This document shows positions 16,725-25,806 of a stretch of 64,000 nt of DNA, piece by piece. A program made the position numbers and the translations under genes. Numbering within the stretch: position 1 is the first letter of the stretch; each line of letters starts with the position of its first letter. A model generated the notes under the pieces. That model made no database searches and was not told the origin of the DNA. It saw only the letters and a program-made list of their open reading frames with translations. Source of the stretch: a virus; IMG/VR virus record IMGVR_UViG_3300042882_000327, positions 1 through 64,000 of that record; one strand, 5' to 3'.

Positions 16725-17135
16725 TTAAATAGCTTTTACCTCGGCTGAGACATCGTATTTCCCGCCATTCAATTTATATTTCAAAATTAATTTATATTCA
16801 GAATCTTCTTCATCCGGACTATCGACGGAACCATCGAATTTTTCTCCCGAAACATTTCTAAAATGAAACAACGTAGAAAAAGTTCCTTCTTTATCTGACC
16901 AATCCATATCTTCGTCTTCGATTTTAGGTAACTCAATACCATACATAGAAAGAATCTTTCTGGCTTTCATTACAGCATTACCTACCGATGGAAATCCAAC
17001 CGATAAAGCAATAGAAAGATTTTTATTGAGTTCTCGAAGAGTTTCTGGTCTATTTAAACTAGTGCGTCTTCTTTCGATAGAAACAACTGGGACATTATAT
17101 CCAACCGATTCTAAAAATTTTTTGAATGTTTTCAT
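16725..17135 (-). CDS. Hypothetical protein, 136 aa
   Basis: A 136-residue protein with an N-terminal helix (MKTFKKFLESVG) seen at the start of many T4-like small structural proteins, a central helical pair and an acidic, beta-rich C-terminus (DEEDSEYKLILKYKLNGGKYDVSAEVKAI cut to its acidic start). No domain is recognised. It is spaced 6 bp from each neighbour, and expression with the late operon from the promoter at 17.7 kb is likely. Confidence 0.6.
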   Translation of the reverse strand: MKTFKKFLESVGYNVPVVSIERRRTSLNRPETLRELNKNLSIALSVGFPSVGNAVMKARKILSMYGIELPKIEDEDMDWSDKEGTFSTLFHFRNVSGEKFDGSVDSPDEEDSEYKLILKYKLNGGKYDVSAEVKAI

Positions 17136-17141
17136 AGTTTA

Positions 17142-17657
17142 TTAGGTGAAATATGGTAGTCCAGAATTCGCAGAATCTGTAATAGTAGGATTGGAAAGAG
17201 CTACCAAGGTTTCTGCTTGGACTCGACCCATTCTTCCACCAGGAACTACTGTGAAGATTAATCCAGTATTGTTAGCACCAGAAGCGGTAACAGTTGGAGC
17301 AGTATTATATCCGGAACCAGGAGAATTCAGAACAATAGTAACATTATTTCCATTATAAACTACGATTTGAGCATTAGCAGGAGTAGTATTAGCTCCAGTA
17401 AATGATAGATATGTGTTAGAATATTTTAAGGTTGATACAACATTTGCTACTGTTAGACCAGCAACAAACCCCTTTCCTTGTATTACTTTAACCCATCCTT
17501 GATGTGCAACAGCTTTCCCATTACCAAAAGTAGCATTTGCAATTCTTCTAGAATCTACTAAAAAAACATTACTGTTGGAAATATAAGCGCCAGAAGCACC
17601 TGTGTTTAAATATTTTGGTACGTTATTAGCGTAATCTTTATTACCCCATTGTGACAT
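17142..17657 (-). CDS. Virion structural protein
   Basis: A 171-residue protein beginning MSQWGNKDYANNVPKYL. That N-terminus and the beta-rich, Gly/Asn/Thr-rich body (NSPGSGYNTAPTVTASG resembles adhesin or decoration repeats) are typical of marine T4-like virion proteins. The GSGY-x-TAPTV motif is common in phage and bacterial beta-solenoid proteins. A late promoter lies about 40 bp upstream, consistent with a structural role. The location in the particle is unknown. Confidence 0.65.
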   Translation of the reverse strand: MSQWGNKDYANNVPKYLNTGASGAYISNSNVFLVDSRRIANATFGNGKAVAHQGWVKVIQGKGFVAGLTVANVVSTLKYSNTYLSFTGANTTPANAQIVVYNGNNVTIVLNSPGSGYNTAPTVTASGANNTGLIFTVVPGGRMGRVQAETLVALSNPTITDSANSGLPYFT

Positions 17658-17693
17658 ATTCGTTTCCTTTTTAAAAAGTTGAAAAATTTATAC

Positions 17694-17704
17694 TTATATT
17701 TATA
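17694..17704 (-). promoter_or_regulatory. T4-type late promoter
   Basis: The minus strand reads TATAAATATAA (TATAAATA at plus 17697-17704), about 40 bp before the ATG of the 17142-17657 structural gene. It probably drives the structural and lysis genes down to the terminator at 11.3 kb. Confidence 0.7.
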
Positions 17705-17726
17705 ATAATTAAAAGTTTGGTAATTA

Positions 17727-18491
17727 TCAAGATTTAGGATTGATTTCTATCACATCTTGACCTTTTTTCCCCGATAAAGTTTTTGAAACCTCGTATTCAC
17801 AGTGATTGTTGCTACTAGTATCATTTACTTTAACTTTGAGTTCTCTGTTTTTAGAGACTAATTTATCAACCTTCGAAGGAAAGCTATAGTCTCTATCAGG
17901 AGTTTCTTGTTCTAAAATATTATTCATATTCTGTGTCTCTTTATATTCAGCAATTTTAAATTTCCTGGCGGTTTTACCAAGTAATTCTCTGCGGGTTCTT
18001 GGCAATCGTGTAGTTAAGGTGCTACCAACTCTTGTAGGAGATTTTATAGATTTCCTAAAACGAATTTCGCCTTTTTTTGGTGGTCTATACGCATGTTTTC
18101 CCACAACCACTTTGGCTCTACCAAATTTGTTATATTTTCTGGCGGTTCTTATATACTGATCCACAGAATATCCCTTTCCGATTAAACTAACAATAGCCTG
18201 TTTCTTTGATAATTTACTAGAATCTAAGTGTTTATACTTCTTATGAGGTTCTATATCAATTGATTTATAACTGGATTCTATTTGGAGTTGCCCATTCCTA
18301 GCCATAATTTTTTGAACATGTTTAATTCTTTTCCATTGCTTATATCTTTTCTGTCTAGAAATTTTATTTAATTTCTTTCTATCCATATGAGTATAATCCA
18401 TTCCAGTAGAATTAATGAATTTATGAAGAGCACTAATTCTTCTCCCTTCGTGTAGATATATATCTAATAATTTATCCGAAAAATCCATCAT
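17727..18491 (-). CDS. Very basic hypothetical protein, 254 aa
   Basis: A 254-residue protein, strongly Lys/Arg-rich for its first 190 residues (clusters such as RKKLNKISRQKRYKQWKRIK and RLPRTRRELLGKTARKFK). This suggests binding to DNA or packaging with it, but no domain is recognised. The start overlaps the upstream gene as ATGATG. It is expressed in the late unit from the promoter at 19.4 kb. Confidence 0.6.
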   Translation of the reverse strand: MMDFSDKLLDIYLHEGRRISALHKFINSTGMDYTHMDRKKLNKISRQKRYKQWKRIKHVQKIMARNGQLQIESSYKSIDIEPHKKYKHLDSSKLSKKQAIVSLIGKGYSVDQYIRTARKYNKFGRAKVVVGKHAYRPPKKGEIRFRKSIKSPTRVGSTLTTRLPRTRRELLGKTARKFKIAEYKETQNMNNILEQETPDRDYSFPSKVDKLVSKNRELKVKVNDTSSNNHCEYEVSKTLSGKKGQDVIEINPKS

Positions 18492-19327
18492 TTTTCTCTC
18501 TTAAATACTATACGTTTTACTTTAGAAAACGTGGGCGTTCTAATTTCTTTTTCTACTTCCTTATCCTTCTCGAAATTAGTTCTTTTTTTATTCTTATTGA
18601 ACGGTTCTGTAGCAGAATGAGAAGTATCTATAAATTCTTGTTTAGAAATATTTCCGTATGTCGATCCAAATCCTATACCAGAATCCATAACAGGACCGGG
18701 GTCCATCGCTTCATAATTTTGCATTAATGCCCCATTTCCAGCATCTCTAGTATCAAATGTTTGATTAAAACCATCTTTTGATGGTGATGTAGGATTCCAA
18801 GGAACTTCTTTAATATTATCATTCTTCATTCGTTTTTTACCCACTATCTTTATCAAATGTTTTTTGAATTTGACTTCGGGTAATTCTTCGGAAATTTTTA
18901 GTTTTTCTTGTAAAGATTCTATTTGGACTCTTGTTAATGAGGACTTCAAGTTATAACTATTATTGAAATAATAGACTTCCGAAAACATTTCTCGGAAAAT
19001 TTCTAAATTAGTTTTGGATTCGGCTAAACGGTCTTTCCTAACATCTTCGTTTATATTTCTTGACGCCATTCTATGATAACTAGCGGAATCGGAAACATCG
19101 ACATAAATCATAGATGTTTTATAGTATAAAGATTCTAGTAAATCTTTGGCGAGTTTAATCTTATCACAATTATATGAGTTCGCAGTTATTACTATTCTGT
19201 TCTCTGATATAATCGACTTTAACTGTTCTATATTATATTCAGAATATTGTTCGAATTGTGGCAAATTCTTTAGGATAATATCCTTGCCAGAACCGGGACC
19301 ACCAACTAAAAATATTGCTTGTTTCAT
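18488..19327 (-). CDS. P-loop kinase-like protein with extended C-terminus
   Basis: A 279-residue protein. A Walker A motif, GGPGSGKD, is at residues 9-16, and the first 140 residues follow a nucleotide/polynucleotide kinase-like P-loop fold (IYVDVSDSASYHRMASRN supplies a lid-like region with Arg). Residues 170-279 are different: low-complexity, polar and Gly/Pro-rich, as in virion proteins. The substrate is unknown. Late expression and neighbouring structural genes suggest that the protein may be in the particle. Confidence 0.65.
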   Translation of the reverse strand: MKQAIFLVGGPGSGKDIILKNLPQFEQYSEYNIEQLKSIISENRIVITANSYNCDKIKLAKDLLESLYYKTSMIYVDVSDSASYHRMASRNINEDVRKDRLAESKTNLEIFREMFSEVYYFNNSYNLKSSLTRVQIESLQEKLKISEELPEVKFKKHLIKIVGKKRMKNDNIKEVPWNPTSPSKDGFNQTFDTRDAGNGALMQNYEAMDPGPVMDSGIGFGSTYGNISKQEFIDTSHSATEPFNKNKKRTNFEKDKEVEKEIRTPTFSKVKRIVFKREK

Positions 19328-19341
19328 GCTTTTTCTTATGT

Positions 19342-19381
19342 AAAAAAAAATACTCTATAAAACGGAATTCTATAGAGTATT
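19342..19381 (-). terminator. Rho-independent terminator of the glycan cassette
   Basis: An 11-bp stem (AATACTCTATA at plus 19349-19359; TATAGAGTATT at 19371-19381) with an 11-nt loop is followed on the minus strand by nine T residues. It lies directly after the last glycosyltransferase gene and closes the cassette. Confidence 0.85.
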
Positions 19382-19385
19382 TATA
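19375..19385 (-). promoter_or_regulatory. T4-type late promoter, overlapping a terminator
   Basis: The minus strand reads TATAAATACTC, which matches the T4 late consensus over the TATAAATA core (plus 19378-19385). It overlaps the first arm of the terminator hairpin, and the next gene starts about 48 bp downstream. The transcript would begin inside the hairpin sequence. Confidence 0.65.
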
Positions 19386-19402
19386 ATAAATTGATTTTGT
19401 TA

Positions 19403-20197
19403 TTAATTATTTTTGATATTAATCATTTCGGAATTAATGAATATTTTACCCCCTTTTGCTTTAATATTTCTATTAAATTCTAAAAGGTCCGACTCTTCAA
19501 AATTTAATTGTTCATTATATCCTTTATATCTACATCCTCTAGCCATAGCGGATTTAAACATAGATATTCCTCCATGAGCAGAATCTACTTCTATCAAGCC
19601 ATAATTTTTCGGAATCTTGATAAATCTAGAACCGACAAAGATATTCTTAGCATCTTCTAACGACATATAATCTGGTTTATTCTGAACGGCATACCAACAA
19701 TCATAGTCTAACCATCCTTCCTTTCTTAAAGTCCATAAATCATAATAGGTGTTTTGATTTGCAGTCATACCATCCCAAGTATCTAAATCATACTTAAAAC
19801 AACTTAAAATAGCTTCTTCATCCATTTCCTGTGCAGAAACATCGTCAACATCGATCTGAATAAAGAACTCATGTGTATCTAAAATACCTTGATCTTCGCA
19901 AAATTTAATGCCACAATTTCTTGCCGTGGCAATTCTAATTGTTCTGGAATTTATAGTTTGTTCCAATTTCCCCAATGATAATGCATACACATTACTATTT
20001 GTCTTTGAATAATCTTCTAGAACTTGAACACTGTTATCCGTAGAATCGCTTTCTACAAACACACAAGAATAAGATTTGAATAAATTCCCAATCTTTTCTA
20101 TATTTTTAAATACGTCCGGAAGAAATTTTCCGCAATTTCTTACAGGACCAACAAAAACAACCGAGTATTGTTTAGTAATTTCTCTCAAATCTTTCAT
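19403..20197 (-). CDS. Glycosyltransferase (GT-A, CAP59/GT69-like)
   Basis: A 264-residue glycosyltransferase. It has an N-terminal nucleotide-sugar fold (VVFVGPVRNCGKFL; VFVESDSTDNS), ARNCGIKFCED and a DVDD metal-binding motif (IQIDVDD, about residues 112-118), followed by W-rich acceptor segments. The RN...ESxSxD...TARN pattern resembles the CAP59/GT69 group. It is the last gene of the glycan cassette and overlaps the previous gene by 4 bases. The sugar and acceptor are unknown. Confidence 0.8.
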   Translation of the reverse strand: MKDLREITKQYSVVFVGPVRNCGKFLPDVFKNIEKIGNLFKSYSCVFVESDSTDNSVQVLEDYSKTNSNVYALSLGKLEQTINSRTIRIATARNCGIKFCEDQGILDTHEFFIQIDVDDVSAQEMDEEAILSCFKYDLDTWDGMTANQNTYYDLWTLRKEGWLDYDCWYAVQNKPDYMSLEDAKNIFVGSRFIKIPKNYGLIEVDSAHGGISMFKSAMARGCRYKGYNEQLNFEESDLLEFNRNIKAKGGKIFINSEMINIKNN

Positions 20198-21360
20198 AAT
20201 GATTCCAATATATTTTCTAGTTTATCTAGATGTTTAGTATTAACGAACTGACTATTTCCTATGTATAACCCATTATTATGAATTAAATCTGCATTTGTAG
20301 TTTTCTTATCAGTACAAATTTCATATCCTTTTAAGAACGGCTGTTTAAGGAGATTTCCAGAAACAATAGGTCTATATTCAATGTTCTCTTCTTGAAATTT
20401 TTCTTGTAAAATTAACTTAGTATTTTTAGATTTAGCCACAAATGGCAGACAAAAATTACTGGATGTATATGAGAAATCTACCGGATGGAATAATTTATTA
20501 TACTTATCCATGATAGTACAAAATCTCTTGAAATTTTTATTTCTTATTTCAATAGATTTATCCAATTTCTTTAATTGAGATAGTCCCAATACGGCTCCAA
20601 TCTCTGTGTTCCGAAAGTTATATCCATCAGTTATGAATAAAAAAGATTTGTCTATATTGGTATATTTCTTTGCATAATAATCAAAATTGGAAGATTCTCT
20701 AGCCATCCCATGACTTCTCTTCATTTTCATGAGATCATATAACTTCTTATCGCATGTAGAAACAAATCCTCCTTCAACGGAGGTTAAGTGATGACCAAAA
20801 TATGTTGAAAATGTTGCTCCAAGACTATTCGAACCTATACGATTTCCAAGATTATCTAAACATCCATGAGATTCGCAAACATCGTCAATAACCATCGCAT
20901 TAGGAAACAGATCTTGAAAAATGCCAGTTATTCTTGCGGTAGAAGTAAATCCTAGAAGATGCGTGACAAAAATTAATTTAATATCTGGATGTTTTGCTGA
21001 AATATAATCTAAGTTATCATAATTAAAGCTAAAATCCGAAGTATTAATATCGCAAAATATTGGAGTCAATCCAAGTTGCATAATAGGAGCTACATTAGTC
21101 ATCCAAGTACATGCTGGCACAAGAACTTTATCACCATCTTTAAGTTTTAGATACTCTTTAAGTGCTGCGATAAGTAAAAAATTTGCTGTACTACCAGAAG
21201 AGACAAACAAAGAATGTTCACTTCCTAGCCATTCGTTCCATTTATGCTCTAATTCTCTTACCTTTTCTCCATTGGTAAATCTATCAGCCGTCAAAGCAAA
21301 TTTTGCTAGTTTAAATCTATCAGAAAAAGATATTGCATCTTCCATTAATTGCCATTTCAT
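20194..21360 (-). CDS. PLP-dependent sugar 3-dehydratase, ColD-like (DegT/DnrJ/EryC1 family)
   Basis: A 388-residue member of the DegT/DnrJ/EryC1 family. PLP-binding elements include SSGSTAN (54-60) and VIDDVCESHG (157-166). At the place where aminotransferases have the PLP-binding Lys the sequence is GHHLTSVEGG (189-198), giving His190. A His here marks dehydratases such as ColD (GDP-4-keto-6-deoxymannose 3-dehydratase) and RfbH, not transaminases. As it overlaps the fucose-synthase-family gene and lies near gmd, the GDP-linked ColD reaction is the best guess. This would give a 3,6-dideoxy sugar such as colitose. Confidence 0.78.
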   Translation of the reverse strand: MKWQLMEDAISFSDRFKLAKFALTADRFTNGEKVRELEHKWNEWLGSEHSLFVSSGSTANFLLIAALKEYLKLKDGDKVLVPACTWMTNVAPIMQLGLTPIFCDINTSDFSFNYDNLDYISAKHPDIKLIFVTHLLGFTSTARITGIFQDLFPNAMVIDDVCESHGCLDNLGNRIGSNSLGATFSTYFGHHLTSVEGGFVSTCDKKLYDLMKMKRSHGMARESSNFDYYAKKYTNIDKSFLFITDGYNFRNTEIGAVLGLSQLKKLDKSIEIRNKNFKRFCTIMDKYNKLFHPVDFSYTSSNFCLPFVAKSKNTKLILQEKFQEENIEYRPIVSGNLLKQPFLKGYEICTDKKTTNADLIHNNGLYIGNSQFVNTKHLDKLENILESL

Positions 21361-22298
21361 TTACAAATCTCCCGATTGTTTCTGAACCATTCTATAGTAA
21401 TTTTCAACCCTTCTTCTAAGTTATACTTAGGTCGCCAACCAAGAGCATATAATTTTTCATTGCATACTTTTCTGCGAGGAGTTCCATTAGGCTTAGAGGT
21501 ATCCCAAATAATTTCTCCCTCAAATTCTGTTAATTCTTTCAACTTCTCTGCCAATTCTTTCATTGTAATCTCATTATCAATTCCAACATTGATAATTTCT
21601 TCAGAATCGTAATTATTCATAGCAAAAATACAAGCGTCTGCTAGATCGTCGCCAAATAAAAACTCTCTTGTAGGAGAACCATCACCCCAACAAGTTATAG
21701 TATCAGCATTATTTTCTTTAGCCGTTACAAACTTATTAATCAATCCGGGGATAACATGACCGTGTTCAATATTGAACCTGTCACCAATACCATACAAATT
21801 AGTAGGCATTAAACTAATACAATTGAATCCATATTGCTTCCTATACTTTTGACACATGGTCAATCCAGCAATTTTAGCTATAGCATATCCATCATTAGTT
21901 GGTTCTAAAGGACCAGTCATCAAATATTCTTCTTTAATAGGTTGTTCGGTGATCTTTGGATAAATACATGCGGAACCGAGGAATAAAAGTTTCTTCACTT
22001 TATAGTCATGAGAACTTTTAATAACATTAGTCTGAATCTGTAAATTTTCTGTAATAAAATCTGCAGGATATAACTTATTATAATTAATTCCTCCAACTTT
22101 AGCAGCCGCTAGAAACACATATTCCGGTCTTTCTGAATCAAAAAACCTTTCTACAGCAAACTGATCAGTCAAATCTAACTCTTTTCTGGATTTAACTAGA
22201 ACATTATTATATCCTTCATCATTCAATTTTCTTAAAATTGCCGACCCTACTAACCCAGTATGACCAGCAACATAAATTTTACTATTCTTTTCCATCAT
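21357..22298 (-). CDS. fcl: GDP-L-fucose synthase family (Fcl, or ColC-type GDP-colitose synthase)
   Basis: A 313-residue short-chain dehydrogenase: NAD(P)-binding GHTGLVGSAI, AAAKVGGI, the Ser-Tyr-Lys set (GSACIYPK, then DGYAIAK) and long matches to WcaG/Fcl. It epimerises and reduces GDP-4-keto-6-deoxymannose to GDP-L-fucose. ColC, which makes GDP-L-colitose from the 3-deoxy intermediate, is a close homologue. Since the ColD-like gene overlaps it, either product is possible. It is coupled to both neighbours by 4-base overlaps. Confidence 0.88.
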   Translation of the reverse strand: MMEKNSKIYVAGHTGLVGSAILRKLNDEGYNNVLVKSRKELDLTDQFAVERFFDSERPEYVFLAAAKVGGINYNKLYPADFITENLQIQTNVIKSSHDYKVKKLLFLGSACIYPKITEQPIKEEYLMTGPLEPTNDGYAIAKIAGLTMCQKYRKQYGFNCISLMPTNLYGIGDRFNIEHGHVIPGLINKFVTAKENNADTITCWGDGSPTREFLFGDDLADACIFAMNNYDSEEIINVGIDNEITMKELAEKLKELTEFEGEIIWDTSKPNGTPRRKVCNEKLYALGWRPKYNLEEGLKITIEWFRNNREICK

Positions 22299-23110
22299 TT
22301 AACTCCAAAATAATCTTTATGCTTAATAACCAAATATCTTCTATTCCTTTCATATATAGCACCAACTTGGTCATTGTATGATGACGGTTTGTCCGACCTC
22401 ATAGTTCCCCAATTAACATCACTTCTAAATTTAAGACCATAAACTCCATTGACATAGCCCGATTTATTGAGGCGAATGCTCATATCATGACAATCGAATC
22501 CACATGGAGCTAAATTCATATCAAAGAAACCAACTTCTCTATATCTTCCCCATAGCATACAAGTAGGGCTTCTAATAGCAATCTCGGAGACTTTAAATTC
22601 GTTATGCTTTACAACTTCATGAAAATTCCATTGTAGTTGGTTCCAATGTCCAAACTCCGATTCTTTATAATTCTCTTCTTTCAAATCTCCACCAGAAGTA
22701 TATACATCAACACCCAATCGCATAGATATATAACCTAGATTGGTATTGTCATTGAATAAAGTATCGAATTTCAAATCAATATCCGGTTCATCTAAGATCA
22801 CATCATCTTGAATAGAGAATATTAAATCTTCATCCTTTGGGGAAAAGTTTTTCTCAATGAATTCCAATCCCGTATTAAGACATTCAATTTCATGAACGTC
22901 GTTCATACGCAGGATATGAAAATTATTTTTATACTTATAATTTTCTTTAAATGCTAAAACCTTTTCTTCTGTTTTATCATAACAACCATCCAAAATACAT
23001 ATGACAGTAGGTTCGGTTTTATTAGAATGACTTGTTTCAATACCTTTTAGTACATTTTCAATAAGTTCTTCTTTGTTATGTACAGGTAAAATATAATATG
23101 AATTACTCAT
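22295..23110 (-). CDS. Glycosyltransferase family 2-like
   Basis: A 271-residue GT-A protein starting at ATG 23110 (MSNSYYILPVHNKEELIEN, with GAGGG upstream). It shows YILPVHNKEELI, CILDGCYDKTEEKV, a DD metal-binding segment (IFSIQDDVIL, about residues 99-108) and a distal GFDCHDMSIRLNKSGY segment typical of GT2 acceptor loops. The donor could be any of the GDP- or NDP-sugars made in this cassette. Confidence 0.8.
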   Translation of the reverse strand: MSNSYYILPVHNKEELIENVLKGIETSHSNKTEPTVICILDGCYDKTEEKVLAFKENYKYKNNFHILRMNDVHEIECLNTGLEFIEKNFSPKDEDLIFSIQDDVILDEPDIDLKFDTLFNDNTNLGYISMRLGVDVYTSGGDLKEENYKESEFGHWNQLQWNFHEVVKHNEFKVSEIAIRSPTCMLWGRYREVGFFDMNLAPCGFDCHDMSIRLNKSGYVNGVYGLKFRSDVNWGTMRSDKPSSYNDQVGAIYERNRRYLVIKHKDYFGVK

Positions 23111-23804
23111 AGAGAATGCCCTCGTCAAATTTATACTCTAATGGAACAGATTTGGAATTGAACTTTTTCATTTCTTCGAGTGACGGAGCATATAACGGCA
23201 TATCATTTTCGTCATATCCATTCCCGCAGAATGAATATGGGTTTTTCAATTGTTTTCTAGTTTCTTTAAACCACCCTTCGTCATCCATACTGTGAATCAT
23301 CATCGATTCTTTTACTACTGGATATATATGATCCCTGAGATAAAATTGATCGGACAGATAATACTTTTGAGTGAACATGTAGTATTTCATAATTTCATAC
23401 AAATTGTTATCAAAACATCCTTTATACGCAAAAGCACATCCTATAATTGGAAATTCAAAATGAGCATCATGATCCCTAAAAACGTGAAAGTCTTTGTCAG
23501 AATCCAACCATTCAGTAATAGCTTTAACTTCCCTAATAGTTATTCTACTATCAGAATCTCGTACCATAACAATATTATTAGAATCTTCAAACATAGGAAT
23601 AAACCTATGAAACATAGCAAAACTTCCATCATTAATTACAACGATTTCAATTTCTGTTTGATCGTTAAATTTACTAGCTTCATCAGTATAAATTCTAACT
23701 TTCCAATCTGGATAATACCTATTACAGAGTTCAATTTGCTTTTTAGCTCCGATAATATATCTGGGGTCATTACCCCAGACACTCATAGAAATAATTTTAT
23801 TCAT
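23103..23804 (-). CDS. Glycosyltransferase, GT-A type with DSDSR motif
   Basis: A 233-residue protein starting at 23804 (MNKIISMSVWGNDPRY; AAGGG upstream). The motif MVRDSDSRI, with acidic metal-binding Asp residues, sits after strands typical of GT8/GT32-like or capsule glycosyltransferases, and FHVFRDHDAHFEFPIIGCAFAYKG has been shortened here to its HDAH core, which probably lines the donor site. The gene lies between gmd and a GT2 gene with 1-8 bp spacing. Confidence 0.72.
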   Translation of the reverse strand: MNKIISMSVWGNDPRYIIGAKKQIELCNRYYPDWKVRIYTDEASKFNDQTEIEIVVINDGSFAMFHRFIPMFEDSNNIVMVRDSDSRITIREVKAITEWLDSDKDFHVFRDHDAHFEFPIIGCAFAYKGCFDNNLYEIMKYYMFTQKYYLSDQFYLRDHIYPVVKESMMIHSMDDEGWFKETRKQLKNPYSFCGNGYDENDMPLYAPSLEEMKKFNSKSVPLEYKFDEGILYE

Positions 23805-23805
23805 A

Positions 23806-24825
23806 TTAGCCCTTATTTCTCTCATGATTACACATTTCAATTACCAAGTCTTCGAAAGAATACTTAGGTTTCCAATTCAAGATGGTTCGTGCCTTTGTTG
23901 AATCACCTAGTAATGTTGCTACTTCAGTAGGTCTGAAATATTTTGGATCTACCCTAACTACTGTTTTTCCGGAATTAACATCAATCCCAACTTCGTCCAA
24001 CCCTTCTCCAGACCATTCGATCTTCATATCAAATTGAGGAGCACAGGATTCTACAAATTGTCTGACGGAATATTGCTCTCCAGTTGCAACAACATAGTCA
24101 TCTGGCTTGTCATGCTGTAGCATCAAATACATTGCTTCGCAATAATCTTTTGCATGTCCCCAATCTCTAAGAGCATTAAGATTACCAAGATATAAGCAAT
24201 CGTCTTTGTTATTTCTAATTGCATTCAATCCCATGACAATTTTTTGAGTTACAAAGGTTTCACCTCTTCGCGGAGATTCATGATTGAATAGAATACCATT
24301 ACAAGCAAAAATATTATATGCTTCTCTATAGTTCTTGAGAATCCAGAATCCATAAAGTTTAGCAACCCCATATGGACTTCTTGGATAGAAGGGAGTTGTT
24401 TCCGATTGAGGGATTTCTTGAACAAGCCCATATAATTCCGATGTGGACGCTTGATAGAACTTCACTTTATCTTCCATTCCAAGAAGACGAATAGATTCAA
24501 GAATTCTAAGAGTTCCCAATGCATCTACGTTTCCAGTATATTCTGGAATTTCAAATGAAACTTTCACATGAGATTGTGCTGCAAGATTATAAATCTCGTC
24601 CGGTTTAATTGCTTGAATCAATCCAGTGACATTAAGAGAATCGGTCACATCCCCATAGTGCAATTTAAATTTCTTATTACTATATAAATGATTGACACGA
24701 TCAGTATTGAAGGAAGAACTCCTACGCTTAACACCGTGTACTTCGTATCCTTTTTCTAAAAGGATTTCTGACAAATATGAACCATCTTGACCAGTGATTC
24801 CTAGAATTAACGCCACTTTACTCAT
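23806..24825 (-). CDS. gmd: GDP-mannose 4,6-dehydratase
   Basis: A 339-residue SDR that matches GMD: NADP-binding [23 protein letters not shown], the STSELYG serine/acid region, YGVAK (Tyr-Lys) and [17 protein letters not shown], which is diagnostic of GMD. It converts GDP-D-mannose to GDP-4-keto-6-deoxymannose, the shared precursor for GDP-fucose and GDP-colitose. Both possible following enzymes (20194-21360 and 21357-22298) are in the same operon. Confidence 0.94.
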   Translation of the reverse strand: MSKVALILGITGQDGSYLSEILLEKGYEVHGVKRRSSSFNTDRVNHLYSNKKFKLHYGDVTDSLNVTGLIQAIKPDEIYNLAAQSHVKVSFEIPEYTGNVDALGTLRILESIRLLGMEDKVKFYQASTSELYGLVQEIPQSETTPFYPRSPYGVAKLYGFWILKNYREAYNIFACNGILFNHESPRRGETFVTQKIVMGLNAIRNNKDDCLYLGNLNALRDWGHAKDYCEAMYLMLQHDKPDDYVVATGEQYSVRQFVESCAPQFDMKIEWSGEGLDEVGIDVNSGKTVVRVDPKYFRPTEVATLLGDSTKARTILNWKPKYSFEDLVIEMCNHERNKG

Positions 24826-24840
24826 AATACCTCCAAATCA

Positions 24841-25794
24841 TTACCAAATAAAATTATTTTTATAATAATCCACTACATGTTGAATTTCTTGCTCGAAGTT
24901 GGTGTCCGGTTGCCACCCAAGAGACTTCAATTTTGAATCGTCTATCGAATATCGTACATCTTGTCCGAGCCTGTTATAATTATAGTCTATAAAGTCAGAA
25001 TAGTCACTATATTTTTCATCGAAAAAATTGTCGATGATCATTTTTATCACATTGATGTTCTTATCTTCATAATTTCCGGATATGTTATATATATCATTCA
25101 TAACACCAGCTTCTATAATTTTCATTACAGCGGAAGCAGTATCCTTCACTGATAGCCAAGTTCTTTTAGGTTCTCCCTTTTCATGTAAAGGAATTTTTCT
25201 GTTTAATGTAAGATTTTTACATGCTTTTGGAATTAATTTTTCCACATATTGCCCAATACCATAGTTATTAGTTGGTCGAACAATAATATACGGAACACTA
25301 AAAGTTCTAGCCCATGCAAGAATAAGCATATCCGCAGAGGCTTTTGATGCCGAATAGGGGTTGGATGGTTTTAATAGATCAGTTTCTTTATGAGAACCAA
25401 CATTTATATCCCCATACACTTCATCTGTACTGAAATGTAAAAATATAGGCATTTTAAATTTATGCTTCTGTTTAATCAATTCTAGTAAATGATGCACACC
25501 ATTTATATTAGAGTTTAGAAATACATTAGAACTAATAATAGAATTATCTACGTGTGTTTCTGCGGCAGTATTAATAACATAATCACAATCATATAGATAG
25601 TCCAAATCATTAATATCAGATTCTATAAATTTGAATTTTTCATATTCTAAGAAAGTTTTTAATAGATTTTGATTTGCCGCATATGTAATTTTATCAACCC
25701 CAATTACATACCATCCTTTATCTAAACATTCTTTTGTTATATGAGATCCGATAAATCCCAAACATCCCGTAACATATACTATCTTTTTAGACAC
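24841..25794 (-). CDS. NDP-glucose 4,6-dehydratase (RmlB/RfbB-like)
   Basis: A 317-residue SDR beginning at a GTG with GGAG upstream. The features TGCLGFIGSH, VDKITYAANQN, AAETHVDNSI, HFSTDEVYGD and the YSASKA Tyr-Lys pair are typical of dTDP-glucose 4,6-dehydratase. It would make an NDP-4-keto-6-deoxyglucose, the precursor the RfbH-like enzyme at 27750-29072 needs after activation as CDP- or dTDP-sugar. No glucose-1-phosphate nucleotidyltransferase is seen here, so the host must supply the activated sugar unless the 4340-5182 domain does so. Confidence 0.88.
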   Translation of the reverse strand: MSKKIVYVTGCLGFIGSHITKECLDKGWYVIGVDKITYAANQNLLKTFLEYEKFKFIESDINDLDYLYDCDYVINTAAETHVDNSIISSNVFLNSNINGVHHLLELIKQKHKFKMPIFLHFSTDEVYGDINVGSHKETDLLKPSNPYSASKASADMLILAWARTFSVPYIIVRPTNNYGIGQYVEKLIPKACKNLTLNRKIPLHEKGEPKRTWLSVKDTASAVMKIIEAGVMNDIYNISGNYEDKNINVIKMIIDNFFDEKYSDYSDFIDYNYNRLGQDVRYSIDDSKLKSLGWQPDTNFEQEIQHVVDYYKNNFIW

Positions 25795-25806
25795 TAAACT
25801 TCTCCA

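Noticed and set aside
23250-23867. Long plus-strand open frame (205 codons) opposite the GT/gmd genes
   Set aside because: It is the mirror of well-supported minus-strand genes, its translation is low-complexity and Phe/Ile/Ser-rich, and it has no ribosome site or domain.
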